This document shows positions 52,205 through 61,199 of a stretch of 64,000 bases of DNA, piece after piece. Position numbers and translations under genes: made by a program. Origin of the DNA: an uncultured Pirellulaceae bacterium (GTDB taxonomy: Bacteria > Planctomycetota > Planctomycetia > Pirellulales > Pirellulaceae); assembly GCA_937941455.1 (NCBI GenBank), contig CALDHM010000029.1, forward strand, positions 99,184 through 163,183, given 5' to 3'. Position 1 is the first letter of the stretch. Each line of letters opens with the position of its first letter. The notes beneath the pieces were generated by a model. It was not told the DNA's origin, searched no databases, and saw only the letters and a list, made by a program, of their open reading frames with translations.

Positions 52205-53989
52205 ATGTCTCGAATCCTCAGGCTACTGGCTCCGTTGCTTACCGCCACTCTCTGCGTTGGCTTGCCAGAGGCAGGCACCGGCCAACCAACCTCGCGACCG
52301 GAGTACAAAAAGACGGCCACGAAACTGGTGTCCTTCGGCATTCCGTTTTCGATCACCGATCCCGACGACCGATTTATCGAGGTCCAACTCTACCTCTCAA
52401 AAAATCGTGGGCAGACGTGGCAGTTCTACGCGCGAGAAAGTATAGCGGCCAAGGAATTTCCCTTCACGTCCTCAGGCGACGGCACGTACTGGTTCGCCCT
52501 GCGAACCCTCGATCGAGATCGTCGCGTGCATCCCGAGGGGCCTATGCTCCCCGAGTTGGAGGTGATCGTCGATACCAAACCGCCTCAAGTCGATTTCCGA
52601 ATCCAGACAGACCCTGCCGGCCGTATTGTCTGCCGCTGGAACGCTCAAGACGAAAACATTGATCCGAAGTCGACACGCCTATCATTTCGCCCATTAATTG
52701 ATACCGATGATCGAAATAACGTGTGGGTTCCAGTGCCGTATCGACCCATTGGCGAGGCCAAGGGCGGGGCATTTGCTGACCAATACGCTTGGTGGCCTGA
52801 CACGGCAGCTTATGAGGTGTTGGTTCAGTTCCAAATCAGTGACGTGGCTGGCAACGCCGCCGTCGAGGAACGTCAAATCGTAGTGCCACGCACCTCCCGC
52901 CGCTCGGTTGCGCAGTCCATGGTGACTCATGGGAGTCTGCAATCGAGCAACGCCGCTTCGATAGATAATCGGGTACCTGTCGAAGCCCAACGGCCAACCA
53001 GCGAGGAGAAAGACCCTGCCGCGCCCCCGCGGCGAGCTCCCGTGGTCTGGGATATCAATACCCCGTCAGGGGACCGACTAAACGAGTTCTCTCGGTCGAA
53101 TTGGCCTACCGTACCGGATCAGCGGCCCAATCTGACGCTACCTGACAATCCGAAGCGGACCGACGATCACCCCTTACCCCCCGTCCCCCCGGTAGGGGGC
53201 ATGCGCACGATCGCTCCGCCTGCCAATGACCAACAGGTGCCACCCACCATAGATCAACAGGTGCCACCCACCGGTATTGCATCTCCGTTTCAGCCGACCG
53301 GCTTCCAACCGAAGGTCGACCAAAGCCACCATTCCGTCTTGAACGCTTCGTTCCCGCAGGTTCCCGATTCGAAAATCGAGTCGATCAACCAGCGCCGCTT
53401 TCGCTTGAACTACGCTTTTGACCAGGTTGACCCGAACCAAATCGAAAAGGTCGTCCTATGGATGACTCATGACGCGGGTTACACTTGGTCGGCCTATGGC
53501 GAGGACGGCGACCGTCTCAGCCCGTTTCCCATCGAACTGGAGCGACCGGGCTTGTATGGATTTCGTATCGTTTTTCATTCGAAAGACGGCCGAACCAGCG
53601 TCGCTCCCAAAAGCGGTGACGACGCTGACTACTGGGTGCGACTCGACGTTGACGCTCCGCAGGCCGCCATCACCGGAGCCCCCTACGGCCGCGATGATCA
53701 ATCCGGAAGCCTGATCATCCAGTGGCAAGCCCAAGATGACTTACTGGCTTCACGCCCCATTACGATCGAGTACGCCGTCCAGCCTGATGGGCCCTGGACG
53801 ACGATTGCGGCGGGCATCGATAACTCGGGCGCGTATGGTTGGAAGGTGGGAGCCGAAGTCCCCCCACGGGTTTACCTGCGACTGACCGCCACGGACGCTG
53901 CGGGCAACTCCACCTGCAACCAGACTCAACAACCGGTCGATTTGAGCGGGCTTGTTCCCAAAGCCCGAATCCTCGGAGTGGAAAAATGA
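52205..53989 (+). CDS. Secreted modular protein with Ig-like domains
   Basis: A 594-residue exported protein of a type I know only from planctomycetes. After a signal (LLAPLLTATLCVGLPEAGTG) come two similar halves. One is near 50-225 (EVQLYLSKNRGQTWQFYARE ... VDTKPPQVDF ... ISDVAGNAAVEERQI). The other is near 400-585 (KVVLWMTHDAGYTWSAYGED ... VDAPQAAITGA ... TATDAAGNSTCNQTQ). Each half pairs a beta domain that describes values against a straining element (G-x-TW) with Ig/fibronectin-like repeats. A Pro-rich spacer of about 170 residues links them and includes a QQVPPT repeat. It probably acts at the cell surface; no enzyme motif is visible. Confidence 0.75.
   Translation: MSRILRLLAPLLTATLCVGLPEAGTGQPTSRPEYKKTATKLVSFGIPFSITDPDDRFIEVQLYLSKNRGQTWQFYARESIAAKEFPFTSSGDGTYWFALRTLDRDRRVHPEGPMLPELEVIVDTKPPQVDFRIQTDPAGRIVCRWNAQDENIDPKSTRLSFRPLIDTDDRNNVWVPVPYRPIGEAKGGAFADQYAWWPDTAAYEVLVQFQISDVAGNAAVEERQIVVPRTSRRSVAQSMVTHGSLQSSNAASIDNRVPVEAQRPTSEEKDPAAPPRRAPVVWDINTPSGDRLNEFSRSNWPTVPDQRPNLTLPDNPKRTDDHPLPPVPPVGGMRTIAPPANDQQVPPTIDQQVPPTGIASPFQPTGFQPKVDQSHHSVLNASFPQVPDSKIESINQRRFRLNYAFDQVDPNQIEKVVLWMTHDAGYTWSAYGEDGDRLSPFPIELERPGLYGFRIVFHSKDGRTSVAPKSGDDADYWVRLDVDAPQAAITGAPYGRDDQSGSLIIQWQAQDDLLASRPITIEYAVQPDGPWTTIAAGIDNSGAYGWKVGAEVPPRVYLRLTATDAAGNSTCNQTQQPVDLSGLVPKARILGVEK
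53213..53261 (+). repeat. Tandem 24-bp repeat in the Pro-rich spacer
   Basis: Two copies of a unit reading (G)AtCAACAGGTGCCACCCACC occur 24 bp apart within the coding sequence of the Ig-like protein. They encode the peptide DQQVPPT twice. Such short repeats can vary in copy number by slippage. Confidence 0.7.
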
Positions 53990-54050
53990 GGAGATACGGA
54001 ACTCCGTGGTTAGCACCCAACGGTCCGCCCCGAAGTGACAGGTGAAAATC

Positions 54051-55271
54051 TTACGCTCCGTATTTTCCCAATCGCCCTGCGTTGGCAAGCGCTAGCGACA
54101 TCAGGTACTTGGCAGGGAAGATCCCCAGCCCGCCCCGGACCGCCGTTCCCTCTCCAAAACTCGTGTGGCCGTCGGGGCGACAACAATCCGAAACCAACAG
54201 CGTCGGCACGGGATGCCAACTGTGGGATTTGAGGAACGCGGGGGTGCTATGGTCGCCGGTCACGATCAAGACGGTCGGTTCGAGCCTTGCTACCTGTCCA
54301 ACGGCGGCGTCGAACGCCTCGACCTGCGCGACCTTGGCGGCGAAATTACCGTCCTCGCCGGTACTGTCGGTGTATTTGTAATGCAAGAAAAAGAAGTCGA
54401 AGTCCTGCCACGCCTTTCGCAAGACCTCAATTTGTTGGTCGAGCGTCGTTGAATCACCAATCGTTTTCATCCCCACCAATTTTGCAAGTCCCTTGTACAT
54501 CGGGTAAACCGCGATGGCAGCTGCCCGCAAACCATAGACTTCCTCGTAACTGGGCAATTTTGGTTTGGCGGCGAAGCCCCGCATGGTCAAGCCATTAGCT
54601 TTCGGCTGGCCCCGCAAAAGCCGGCTGGCTGCGTCCACGAATTGAGTGGCGATCTCCGCCGTCTTTTGACTGCCCGCTGATCGGGCTCGCGGCTGGAGGG
54701 GTGTCGCGCCGACCGCTTGCGGATCCGTATCGTCGACATCACCTTCCAGACCAGGCCCGCGGAACACGACGACGAAGCGGTGCTCTTTGACCGGGCGCAC
54801 GATCACCTGATACCCAGGAATCGAGACTTGATTCAAGCATTCGGCGATCGGAGCACTTTCCCCAGAGGAAATTCTCCCCGCGCGGCGATCGCTGATCTTC
54901 CCGTCGGCATCAAGCGTACAGAAATTGCAACGAACGGCGACGTCACCCTCCTGCATCTCGAGGTCAATCCCCGTGGCCTCGAGCGCCCCGCGTCCGATCC
55001 GATATTGGAGCGGATCGTACCCGAAGAGCGCCAGGTGCCCAGGTCCGCTCCCTGGACTAATCCCCGGCACGACAGGAATTGCCCCCCCCTGCACCCCGCG
55101 AGCGGCTAGAGCATCCAAGTGCGGTGTTCTCGCGGTTTCGAGTTCGGTTTTACCCCCAGGCGCCAGCGGCAACCCTCCTAAACCATCAGCGACCAGCATC
55201 ACGATCTTGGAATTGTTCCTCTGCTGGAGTTCCCGAGTCAATGCGTGTAAGTCGGTGTATTCGTAATCCAT
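54051..55271 (-). CDS. apgM: Cofactor-independent phosphoglycerate mutase (archaeal type)
   Basis: A 406-residue protein of the alkaline-phosphatase superfamily (aPGAM). It interconverts 3- and 2-phosphoglycerate without 2,3-bisphosphoglycerate. Visible motifs are IVMLVADGLGGLPLAPGGKT with the first metal aspartate, TARTPHLDALAARG, VPGISPGSGPGHLALFGYDP with the catalytic serine, GRGALEATGI, VRCNFCTLD, FFLHYKYTDSTGEDGNFAAK and VLIVTGDHSTPAF near the end. The first residues (MDYEYTDLHALTREL) form a short helix before the usual start. It converges with the Ig-like gene. Confidence 0.93.
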   Translation of the reverse strand: MDYEYTDLHALTRELQQRNNSKIVMLVADGLGGLPLAPGGKTELETARTPHLDALAARGVQGGAIPVVPGISPGSGPGHLALFGYDPLQYRIGRGALEATGIDLEMQEGDVAVRCNFCTLDADGKISDRRAGRISSGESAPIAECLNQVSIPGYQVIVRPVKEHRFVVVFRGPGLEGDVDDTDPQAVGATPLQPRARSAGSQKTAEIATQFVDAASRLLRGQPKANGLTMRGFAAKPKLPSYEEVYGLRAAAIAVYPMYKGLAKLVGMKTIGDSTTLDQQIEVLRKAWQDFDFFFLHYKYTDSTGEDGNFAAKVAQVEAFDAAVGQVARLEPTVLIVTGDHSTPAFLKSHSWHPVPTLLVSDCCRPDGHTSFGEGTAVRGGLGIFPAKYLMSLALANAGRLGKYGA

Positions 55272-55498
55272 GGTTGTGTTTTACAGGTCAAGAACTGGCA
55301 GCGCGAGTCTTGGCGCAGAGGTCTGAATGGATTCAATGACTCGCGAAGCTATTTCGAAAAACAAAGATCAACTCGCCGGAAACCTCGTTTCGCTCGTCTA
55401 CTAAACGCGTAGCGCATCAGCGGCATTGTAATGGAACGCATCCGCGACGACACGACGCCTTGAGCAACTTGCCCCTGAATGACTTATTCCCGGCGCGA

Positions 55499-55999
55499 TT
55501 AGACTCTGGGCAATCCCATCGCACGGCGCCACGCACTGATCTGGCCCAGATGCTGGTTCTCATGCAACAGCATCAAGTAGGGTAGGGCAATACCTGCCTT
55601 CGGCATGCGGTTCTGCCAACGTTCCAATTTGACGTCATAGTCAAAAATCGTATCGGTGGCCCGTGACAAATCCTCGATCACGGCCTCATGACCAGCCGTA
55701 AATTCGGCCATGATTTCGGACTTGGCCGCGTAGCAGCTTGCATCGGCCTCCGGCTTGGATTGCATGCCGTAGTGATGATCCTTCGGATCGACAATCGATT
55801 CCCCCCGAATGATTTGCCGCATGATTGGCAAATACACATTGAGGTGCGACAGACACCAGGCCGGATGATTCATCACGATTCCGACGAGTGCAGAGGGTTG
55901 TGCGACCATCTGCGAATCCGTCAGATCGGAGACCAACCTGGTGGCGTAGTCCAAATTATTTCGAAAGCCGGAAATCAAACCTTGAATGATCGTCGACAT
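55499..55999 (-). CDS. DinB-like (YfiT-type) four-helix protein
   Basis: A 166-residue helical protein. Metal-binding histidines lie in VMNHPAWCLSHLNVYLPIMR near residue 45 and LLHENQHLGQISAWRRAMGL near 145, as in the DinB/YfiT fold. That fold binds zinc or nickel and often acts in thiol-dependent transfer or detoxification. The third His of the triad is represented in the HENQH motif. The substrate is unknown. It stands alone. Confidence 0.8.
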   Translation of the reverse strand: MSTIIQGLISGFRNNLDYATRLVSDLTDSQMVAQPSALVGIVMNHPAWCLSHLNVYLPIMRQIIRGESIVDPKDHHYGMQSKPEADASCYAAKSEIMAEFTAGHEAVIEDLSRATDTIFDYDVKLERWQNRMPKAGIALPYLMLLHENQHLGQISAWRRAMGLPRV

Positions 56000-56176
56000 G
56001 CTCTGCTACCTTGAGGATATTTGTAAATCAAGCGCCAAGACGATTCCACCGAGTTCCCCGCGAAAACATCCTCAGGAGGAACCTTGCGTTCGCATTCCCC
56101 TCCTAGTGCGGTCTCGGTCACGTCGGCGCAAATCAATCTGGCTAAACAGACCCCCTCGCCTTCGCCAATTTACAAA

Positions 56177-56204
56177 AAAACCCCTGACTTTTGGCAGGGG
56201 TTTT
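56177..56204 (-). terminator. Rho-independent terminator of the Cys-rich gene
   Basis: A perfect 10-bp stem, AAAACCCCTG with CAGGGGTTTT, is followed on the minus strand by a run of T residues. It lies about 30 bp after the stop codon of the Cys-rich protein gene. Confidence 0.85.
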
Positions 56205-56234
56205 AATCGGTCGATTTTCAAGCCGACAGTCGGT

Positions 56235-56705
56235 TTAGTTCTCGCCGTCGGAAGTTTTTTCAGCGTTGTCCTTCTTGCAAGAGGTGCATTCTTCCTTGCA
56301 GTCGGCTCCGGCTTTGGTGCAAGCTGGGCACTCTTTCGAAGCACTTACTTCCGAGGTGGCTGGACAAGAACCGCTGCAGCATTCCTTCTTTTCGCCACTG
56401 CATTCCGACGAGCAGCTAGATTCACCAGTTGCCGAGCAACATGACTTGTCCTCGTTGCCTTTGCAACAGGTTCCTTCCTTATTTTCGGCGCAGCACGACG
56501 AACCTTCACCACAGCACGACTTTTCGGTCTTCGCCACCGCTACAGTCTTTTCGCCACAGCAACCGCTCTCGCAGCAAGATCCCTTTTCAGCCGAAGCGGC
56601 CGTTGTTTGAGTCGCTTGGGGGTTTTTGACCTGGTTGTTGTACACCAGTGTTCCAATCGCGGCAAAAGCAGCCAGCGTAACAATCGCAAACAGAACTTTG
56701 TTCAT
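56235..56705 (-). CDS. Secreted or membrane-anchored protein with 22 cysteines
   Basis: A 156-residue protein. It starts with a hydrophobic signal or anchor (FAIVTLAAFAAIGTLVYN). The rest is dominated by paired cysteines: CCESGCCGEK, SCCGEGSSCC, GTCCKGNEDKSCC, ECCSGSC, then ECPACTKAGADCKEECTSC. I count 22 Cys in about 115 residues, mostly as CC doublets separated by Gly/Ser/Glu/Lys. This resembles metal-binding or metallothionein-like sequences, but no family signature fits exactly. The absence of aromatic residues after the anchor also fits a metal-binding role. A secreted oxidised disulfide-rich domain is the alternative. The gene has its own terminator. Confidence 0.85.
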   Translation of the reverse strand: MNKVLFAIVTLAAFAAIGTLVYNNQVKNPQATQTTAASAEKGSCCESGCCGEKTVAVAKTEKSCCGEGSSCCAENKEGTCCKGNEDKSCCSATGESSCSSECSGEKKECCSGSCPATSEVSASKECPACTKAGADCKEECTSCKKDNAEKTSDGEN

Positions 56706-57013
56706 ATTCTCTCCAAAAAGTTGAGGACCATGATGACGTAGGATTAGAATTCGCCGCGATCGGTTACACAGCGTTATTTCCTTTGTTACCCCAGAACCAC
56801 CGCGGTCGGGGCGACGTCGAGACGAAATCCGTTCCTTGAACTACACCAATTTTACCAAATCGTACAGACGAAAAAAGGGCGAATTCGGTTCGAGAATTTG
56901 TTCTCTTCAATCGACTTTTGGCCATTTTGTGCGAAAATTTCTTCTGAATTTCGCGAATCTGCTGTGAATCACGAAGAATCTGCCTCGTTTTTGGCGGCTT
57001 TCCCACGACCTGT
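56706..57013. other. Intergenic region downstream of mlaD
   Basis: About 308 bp between mlaD and the Cys-rich gene, both on the minus strand. A minus-strand open frame of 80 codons lies here but has no family features and is not proposed as a gene. It probably contains the promoter of the Cys-rich gene. Confidence 0.35.
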
Positions 57014-58222
57014 TCATCGATTCAACCGCCGCGGAAACCGCTGGTCGACATTTTCCTGCCCTTCGAAAAATCCCTTGTAGCCGGTACCCGATGCGCGTCG
57101 GTCCCGGAGACCTCGCAAGCCCAATTGACCAGGGTCGCGAGCAATCGAATCCGAGAAAACCCGTAGATCGTTAATCATCGACTCGAGTTTGACCGTTAAA
57201 TCGCGAACGTTGGCAACCGCCTCATTTGCGTTGTTGTACAGCGAGGGATCTTGCAACAGCTTGCCTAAAGTTCCTTCCCCATTTTGGATTCTCGAGACAC
57301 TCTCTGAAAACTTCTTAATCCGTTCCGCCAACTCTCCGGCATTTTCCAAGCTCGCACGCACTTGCTGCACGATGTCGGGACCAACGTCGCGCAACGACTC
57401 GGTAAACTTTTCGACATTTTCCAAATTGGAATTGAACTTGCTGGACACTTCTCGAAACGAATTGATAGTCTCTCGAGTGTCCACGACAGTGGTCTTAATT
57501 TCGTCGAAGACTTGCGGCAACCGATCCACTGTATCCCGCAATCGATTCTTGAATTCGGGATCCCCCACAATCTCGTTGGCGTTTTCAAAAATGCGATTGA
57601 AATTATCAAGAGCCGCTTGCGCCTTGCGGTTGGTCTCCTGGAAGTCGTTGAGTATGGTTTTGAAGTCTCTCTGATCGTCACCGAGAGCCGAGCTAACCCG
57701 GTCCATCACTTGGCGGACTCCCACGCCCGCATCTTCAACACTTTGGCCGGCCCGTTTCACGGTTTCCAAGGCATCGGCGATTTTCGACTCCAGATTGATG
57801 GCCACATCCACGATGTCCAACGGATTACGCTTGACAACAACGTACTCCATCACACCGCCCGATTTCAACAAGTCACCTCGTTTATCGGCGCCGACCGGGA
57901 CGATTTCGATCACGGCATCGCCCAGGATCGAATCGGTGCCGATCGACACGATCTCGTTCTGATACACATGCTCGTCGCGATTGATTTTCAATTCGATTTC
58001 CACGCCGTCATCGCGCGTGCCAACTCGCCCAACGCGGCCGATCAAAATTCCGTTTTTGCGAATGGGGGTGTTGGTGGTGACACCTGGAGCCGTGGGAGGC
58101 TTGATCGCCAGCGTGTATTTGGGCTGAAAGCCTTCGCTGTTCACGAAAATCAAAATTCCCAACACAACCATCGCCAAAACGACGAACAGGCCGACCCGAA
58201 CTCGCAACAGTCTCTCGTCCAT
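57014..58222 (-). CDS. MCE-domain lipid-transport protein (MlaD-like)
   Basis: A 402-residue protein with one N-terminal membrane helix (GLFVVLAMVVLGILIFV). An MCE domain follows at about 40-120 (PGVTTNTPIRKNGILIGRVG, DSILGDAVIEIVPVG). A long helical C-terminal part of about 250 residues (ESKIADALETVKRAGQSVED, SLENAGELAERIKKFSESVS) resembles the tunnel-forming helices of PqiB/YebT or the coiled coil of mycobacterial Mce proteins. MlaD holds phospholipids between the membranes. It is the last gene of the MlaE-MlaF-MlaD operon. It is much longer than E. coli MlaD (183 residues). Confidence 0.93.
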   Translation of the reverse strand: MDERLLRVRVGLFVVLAMVVLGILIFVNSEGFQPKYTLAIKPPTAPGVTTNTPIRKNGILIGRVGRVGTRDDGVEIELKINRDEHVYQNEIVSIGTDSILGDAVIEIVPVGADKRGDLLKSGGVMEYVVVKRNPLDIVDVAINLESKIADALETVKRAGQSVEDAGVGVRQVMDRVSSALGDDQRDFKTILNDFQETNRKAQAALDNFNRIFENANEIVGDPEFKNRLRDTVDRLPQVFDEIKTTVVDTRETINSFREVSSKFNSNLENVEKFTESLRDVGPDIVQQVRASLENAGELAERIKKFSESVSRIQNGEGTLGKLLQDPSLYNNANEAVANVRDLTVKLESMINDLRVFSDSIARDPGQLGLRGLRDRRASGTGYKGFFEGQENVDQRFPRRLNR

Positions 58223-58238
58223 GTGCCTCGGTCTGCTC

Positions 58239-59066
58239 CTAACCCTCGGTTTCGCCGATAAGTTCCATCAGCCTCTGCCCAGCCTCACCATTGACGAATT
58301 GCCGAACCCGCCGATCGCGAGATTGATCCAAGTCTTCCGGCCGGCCATCGAATACGATTTGCGATTCATGGGGATCAAGCCGTGATATCGGATACAACAT
58401 CACGACTCGATCGGGCACCTTGCGAGCCGTCTCCATGGCATGAGTCACGATCACGCTGGTAACCGGGCCGCGGCGACGCGTGCGAATGATCAACTGATTA
58501 ATAACGTCGGTCATGATCGGATCGAGCCCTGTTGTCGGCTCATCATACAAAATCAATTCCGGGTTCATGATCAAGGCACGGGCCAGCCCAACGCGTTTGC
58601 GCATGCCTCCCGATAACTCGGCTGGTTTCTTTTTGAGGACACTGGCTGGCAAACCAACCTCGATCAGACGGGCCTCGACCAATTCGCGGATCTGAGCGGG
58701 AGTAAATTGTCCATGCTGCCTCATCGGAAAGGCCATGTTTTGGGCAATCGTCATGCTATCGAACAGTGCCGCGTTTTGAAAGACGAATCCAAACCGCAAC
58801 CGCAACTTGCTCAACTCCTGCTCGGACAGAGCGTGAATGTCTAAATCGTCGAAAAAGACTTGTCCCCGCGTCGGCCGGATCAAACCAATCAAGGTCTTCA
58901 TCAGCACCGTTTTGCCGCAACCGCTTTCCCCCAACAACACCAGCGTTTGCCCAGCAGGTATGGTCAAGTTGATATCCCGCAACACGGTTTGCCCGTGGAA
59001 CGCCACATACAAATCGCGAACCTCAACCAGGGGCTTTTCCTGGCTCAGAATCGTTTCGATCATCAT
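58239..59066 (-). CDS. ABC transporter ATP-binding protein, MlaF type
   Basis: A 275-residue ATPase. Walker A is LLGESGCGKTVLMKTLIGLI, the Q-loop is FVFQNAALFDSMTIAQNMAF, the signature is LSGGMRKRVGLARALIMNPE, Walker B is LILYDEPTTGLDP and the H-loop is SVIVTHAMETA. FDSMTI and GGMRKRV are typical of MlaF/MkL ATPases that power lipid transport across the envelope. Its start overlaps the permease stop by four bases (translational coupling), and mlaD starts 16 bp later. Confidence 0.93.
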   Translation of the reverse strand: MMIETILSQEKPLVEVRDLYVAFHGQTVLRDINLTIPAGQTLVLLGESGCGKTVLMKTLIGLIRPTRGQVFFDDLDIHALSEQELSKLRLRFGFVFQNAALFDSMTIAQNMAFPMRQHGQFTPAQIRELVEARLIEVGLPASVLKKKPAELSGGMRKRVGLARALIMNPELILYDEPTTGLDPIMTDVINQLIIRTRRRGPVTSVIVTHAMETARKVPDRVVMLYPISRLDPHESQIVFDGRPEDLDQSRDRRVRQFVNGEAGQRLMELIGETEG

Positions 59067-59932
59067 AGCACCCGCCCCCCCTCAGGGTAGAGCGTGTAAT
59101 AGACCGCATCCAAGGCGATCCCCAAGAACAGATCCAAGGCCAAAATCGCCACAAACGAGTACACGAACGAGGCTGTAGCAGCCCGGCCGACTCCTTCGGC
59201 TCCGGCCGAACAGTGAAACCCTTGGTAGCAACTGATCATCGAGATGGCCGCGCCGAAAAAAAGACTCTTCAGCAAACCGACGAACAGGTCGAAATTCGTC
59301 ACGAATTGGGCGCTGTTGTACCAGTAGTGGTGCGAGTCGACTCCCAAAACCTGCACGCTGTAGAAATAGCCCCCCATCATCCCCATGTAATCGGCCATGA
59401 TCGTGAGCACCGGGATCAACAATAAACACGACAGGAATCGCGGCACAACCAGATAATGAATCGGATTCGCCCCCATCGCCGCCAGCGCGTCGATTTGCTC
59501 CGTCACGCGCATCGTTCCCAACTCAGCGGCCATCGAACTCCCGACGCGACCAGCCAACATGGTGGCGGCCAAGACCGGTCCCAACTCGCGTACCAGCGTC
59601 AGATTGATGACGCCCCCTAGTCGCGTCTCAAGGCCAAGTTGCCGAAATTGAAAATAGCCTTGAACAGCCAACACCATCCCGATGAACGTTCCCGTCAAGG
59701 CGACTACGGGTAGGCTTGCGACGCCGACCGCATAAAAATTCGGCAGCAACGTCTCCGATTTGGGTAAGCGAGTGAACAGCCAAACCATCGCGCGGTGAAC
59801 GAAGATCGCGAAATCGCCGACGGCCTCGAGATTATCCAAAACCAGCTTGCCCCAATCCGCAATCCAATCGACGAAGCGGCTCAGCCAGCCGTCGGACGGA
59901 AAATCTTCATAGACTTTGTGGGAAGTGGACAC
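59063..59932 (-). CDS. Lipid-transport ABC permease, MlaE type
   Basis: A 289-residue membrane protein with about five hydrophobic segments and the MlaE/YrbE signature: LTGTFIGMVLAVQGYFQFRQ, LVRELGPVLAATMLAGRVGS, AELGTMRVTEQIDALAAMGA and PRFLSCLLLIPVLTIMADYM. It forms the membrane core with MlaF and MlaD for retrograde or anterograde phospholipid movement. It is first in the operon. No mlaC or mlaB homologue is adjacent. Confidence 0.93.
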   Translation of the reverse strand: MSTSHKVYEDFPSDGWLSRFVDWIADWGKLVLDNLEAVGDFAIFVHRAMVWLFTRLPKSETLLPNFYAVGVASLPVVALTGTFIGMVLAVQGYFQFRQLGLETRLGGVINLTLVRELGPVLAATMLAGRVGSSMAAELGTMRVTEQIDALAAMGANPIHYLVVPRFLSCLLLIPVLTIMADYMGMMGGYFYSVQVLGVDSHHYWYNSAQFVTNFDLFVGLLKSLFFGAAISMISCYQGFHCSAGAEGVGRAATASFVYSFVAILALDLFLGIALDAVYYTLYPEGGRVL

Positions 59933-60269
59933 CGGATACCCTAACAGCTAGCAAACCAGCGAACGTACTCGCGAATCGCCTTACTCGTTGGGGTGAATAT
60001 CAAATGTTACGCGGGGCGTCAACTTAGAACCGACCGCAGGCGGTGCGACCACGCCGACAGAGATTTCTTGGCCTGCAGGCGCAACTCGACCGATTCCGCA
60101 ACCCCCAACGCAACGGATTACCGCCCCAATCGCAGCACCACCCCAAACTCGCTAGCGGCCTTGGGTGTAGTCATAGCAGCCCTTCGGGCTAATGGGACAA
60201 AACAATTTTCCCGTCATCGAAGTTGCCCGTTAGTCGAGTGCCTGCAATCGGTGTTCGTCAATCAGCCAT
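59933..60269. other. Intergenic region between mlaE and the M50 protease
   Basis: About 337 bp with no supported gene. A small perfect hairpin AGCCCTTCGGGCT lies near 60179. The promoter of the mla operon should be here. Confidence 0.35.
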
Positions 60270-61052
60270 TCACCACCGACCGCGCCCTCCCACCTGCGTT
60301 AACTGTTGATAAGCACTGAACCCGAGGAAGGCGAACATCATCCCCAAAAATGTCTCCTGGCGAGAGATCGAAAAAATCACCATCAAGACCGCAGCCACGA
60401 TCGACACGATCAAGGACTTTTTGACGCCGTCCCAGGGGTCACTAATGATCATGATTTGACGCACGACCTGGCCACCATCCAACGGATAGACCGGTAACAG
60501 ATTCAAAACATTCCAAAAAATATTGGCCCACATTCCCACTAAAAAGAACAACCATATCGCGTCATTCCCCTCGAACACAGTCCCACGCAGACTCGGCACC
60601 AGCAGCGGAATCACTCCGTCGTAGACGACACGAACGCGCCCCCCCAAGCCATAGAGGGCCGCCAGAAGTATCGCTGCCAGCGCCAGCCCGAAGATGGGCC
60701 CCGCCAATGAAATCAAAATTTGCGACCTCGGCGCGACACTTCTCCCGCGTCCCCCTGACCACGAACCGAATTCGGAACCCGTGATCGCTAATCCCCCTAA
60801 CCAATACAACACGATATGGCACGGATTGCCGAAATATCGAATGAAAAATGCATGTCCCAGCTCATGAACCAGAATCGACACAAAGAACACCAACACCACC
60901 ACGATGATGGCAACACCAGCATTCGGAGCAGACGAAATCACGCTGTTGCCGAGCAGCAGCGGTATCAAGAAGAACAGCGGATGCACCCGCACAGGGAATC
61001 CAAAAATTTGAAATCGCAGGTCGTAGTTAGTCGGGGCTGGTTCAATGAACAC
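60270..61052 (-). CDS. Site-2-protease-like M50 metallopeptidase
   Basis: A 260-residue intramembrane metalloprotease. The zinc-binding motif is ILVHELGHAFFIRYFG near residue 63, and the third ligand aspartate lies in NLLPVYPLDGGQVVRQIM near residue 193. About six hydrophobic segments surround them. There is no PDZ or CBS domain, so it belongs to the minimal SpoIVFB-like group, not RseP. It would cleave membrane-bound substrates such as anti-sigma factors; the target is unknown. It lies downstream of lpxB in the same orientation. Confidence 0.9.
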   Translation of the reverse strand: MFIEPAPTNYDLRFQIFGFPVRVHPLFFLIPLLLGNSVISSAPNAGVAIIVVVLVFFVSILVHELGHAFFIRYFGNPCHIVLYWLGGLAITGSEFGSWSGGRGRSVAPRSQILISLAGPIFGLALAAILLAALYGLGGRVRVVYDGVIPLLVPSLRGTVFEGNDAIWLFFLVGMWANIFWNVLNLLPVYPLDGGQVVRQIMIISDPWDGVKKSLIVSIVAAVLMVIFSISRQETFLGMMFAFLGFSAYQQLTQVGGRGRW

Positions 61053-61199
61053 TCGATTCTTTTCCTGTCAGCAAGACTTGTTTCTGGCCACCAACGGGAT
61101 TCGACTTCCCCGGCCTCTCGTCACAGAATTAGTTCCGACGGTCCTTACTATCTACCGCCATGATGCCGCATCAGATTTTCGGAAAACCGCCGACTTGCA

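Noticed and set aside
56764..57006. Minus-strand basic open frame of 80 codons after mlaD
   Set aside because: It has a random-looking composition, no ribosome-binding site and no family. It is treated as intergenic.
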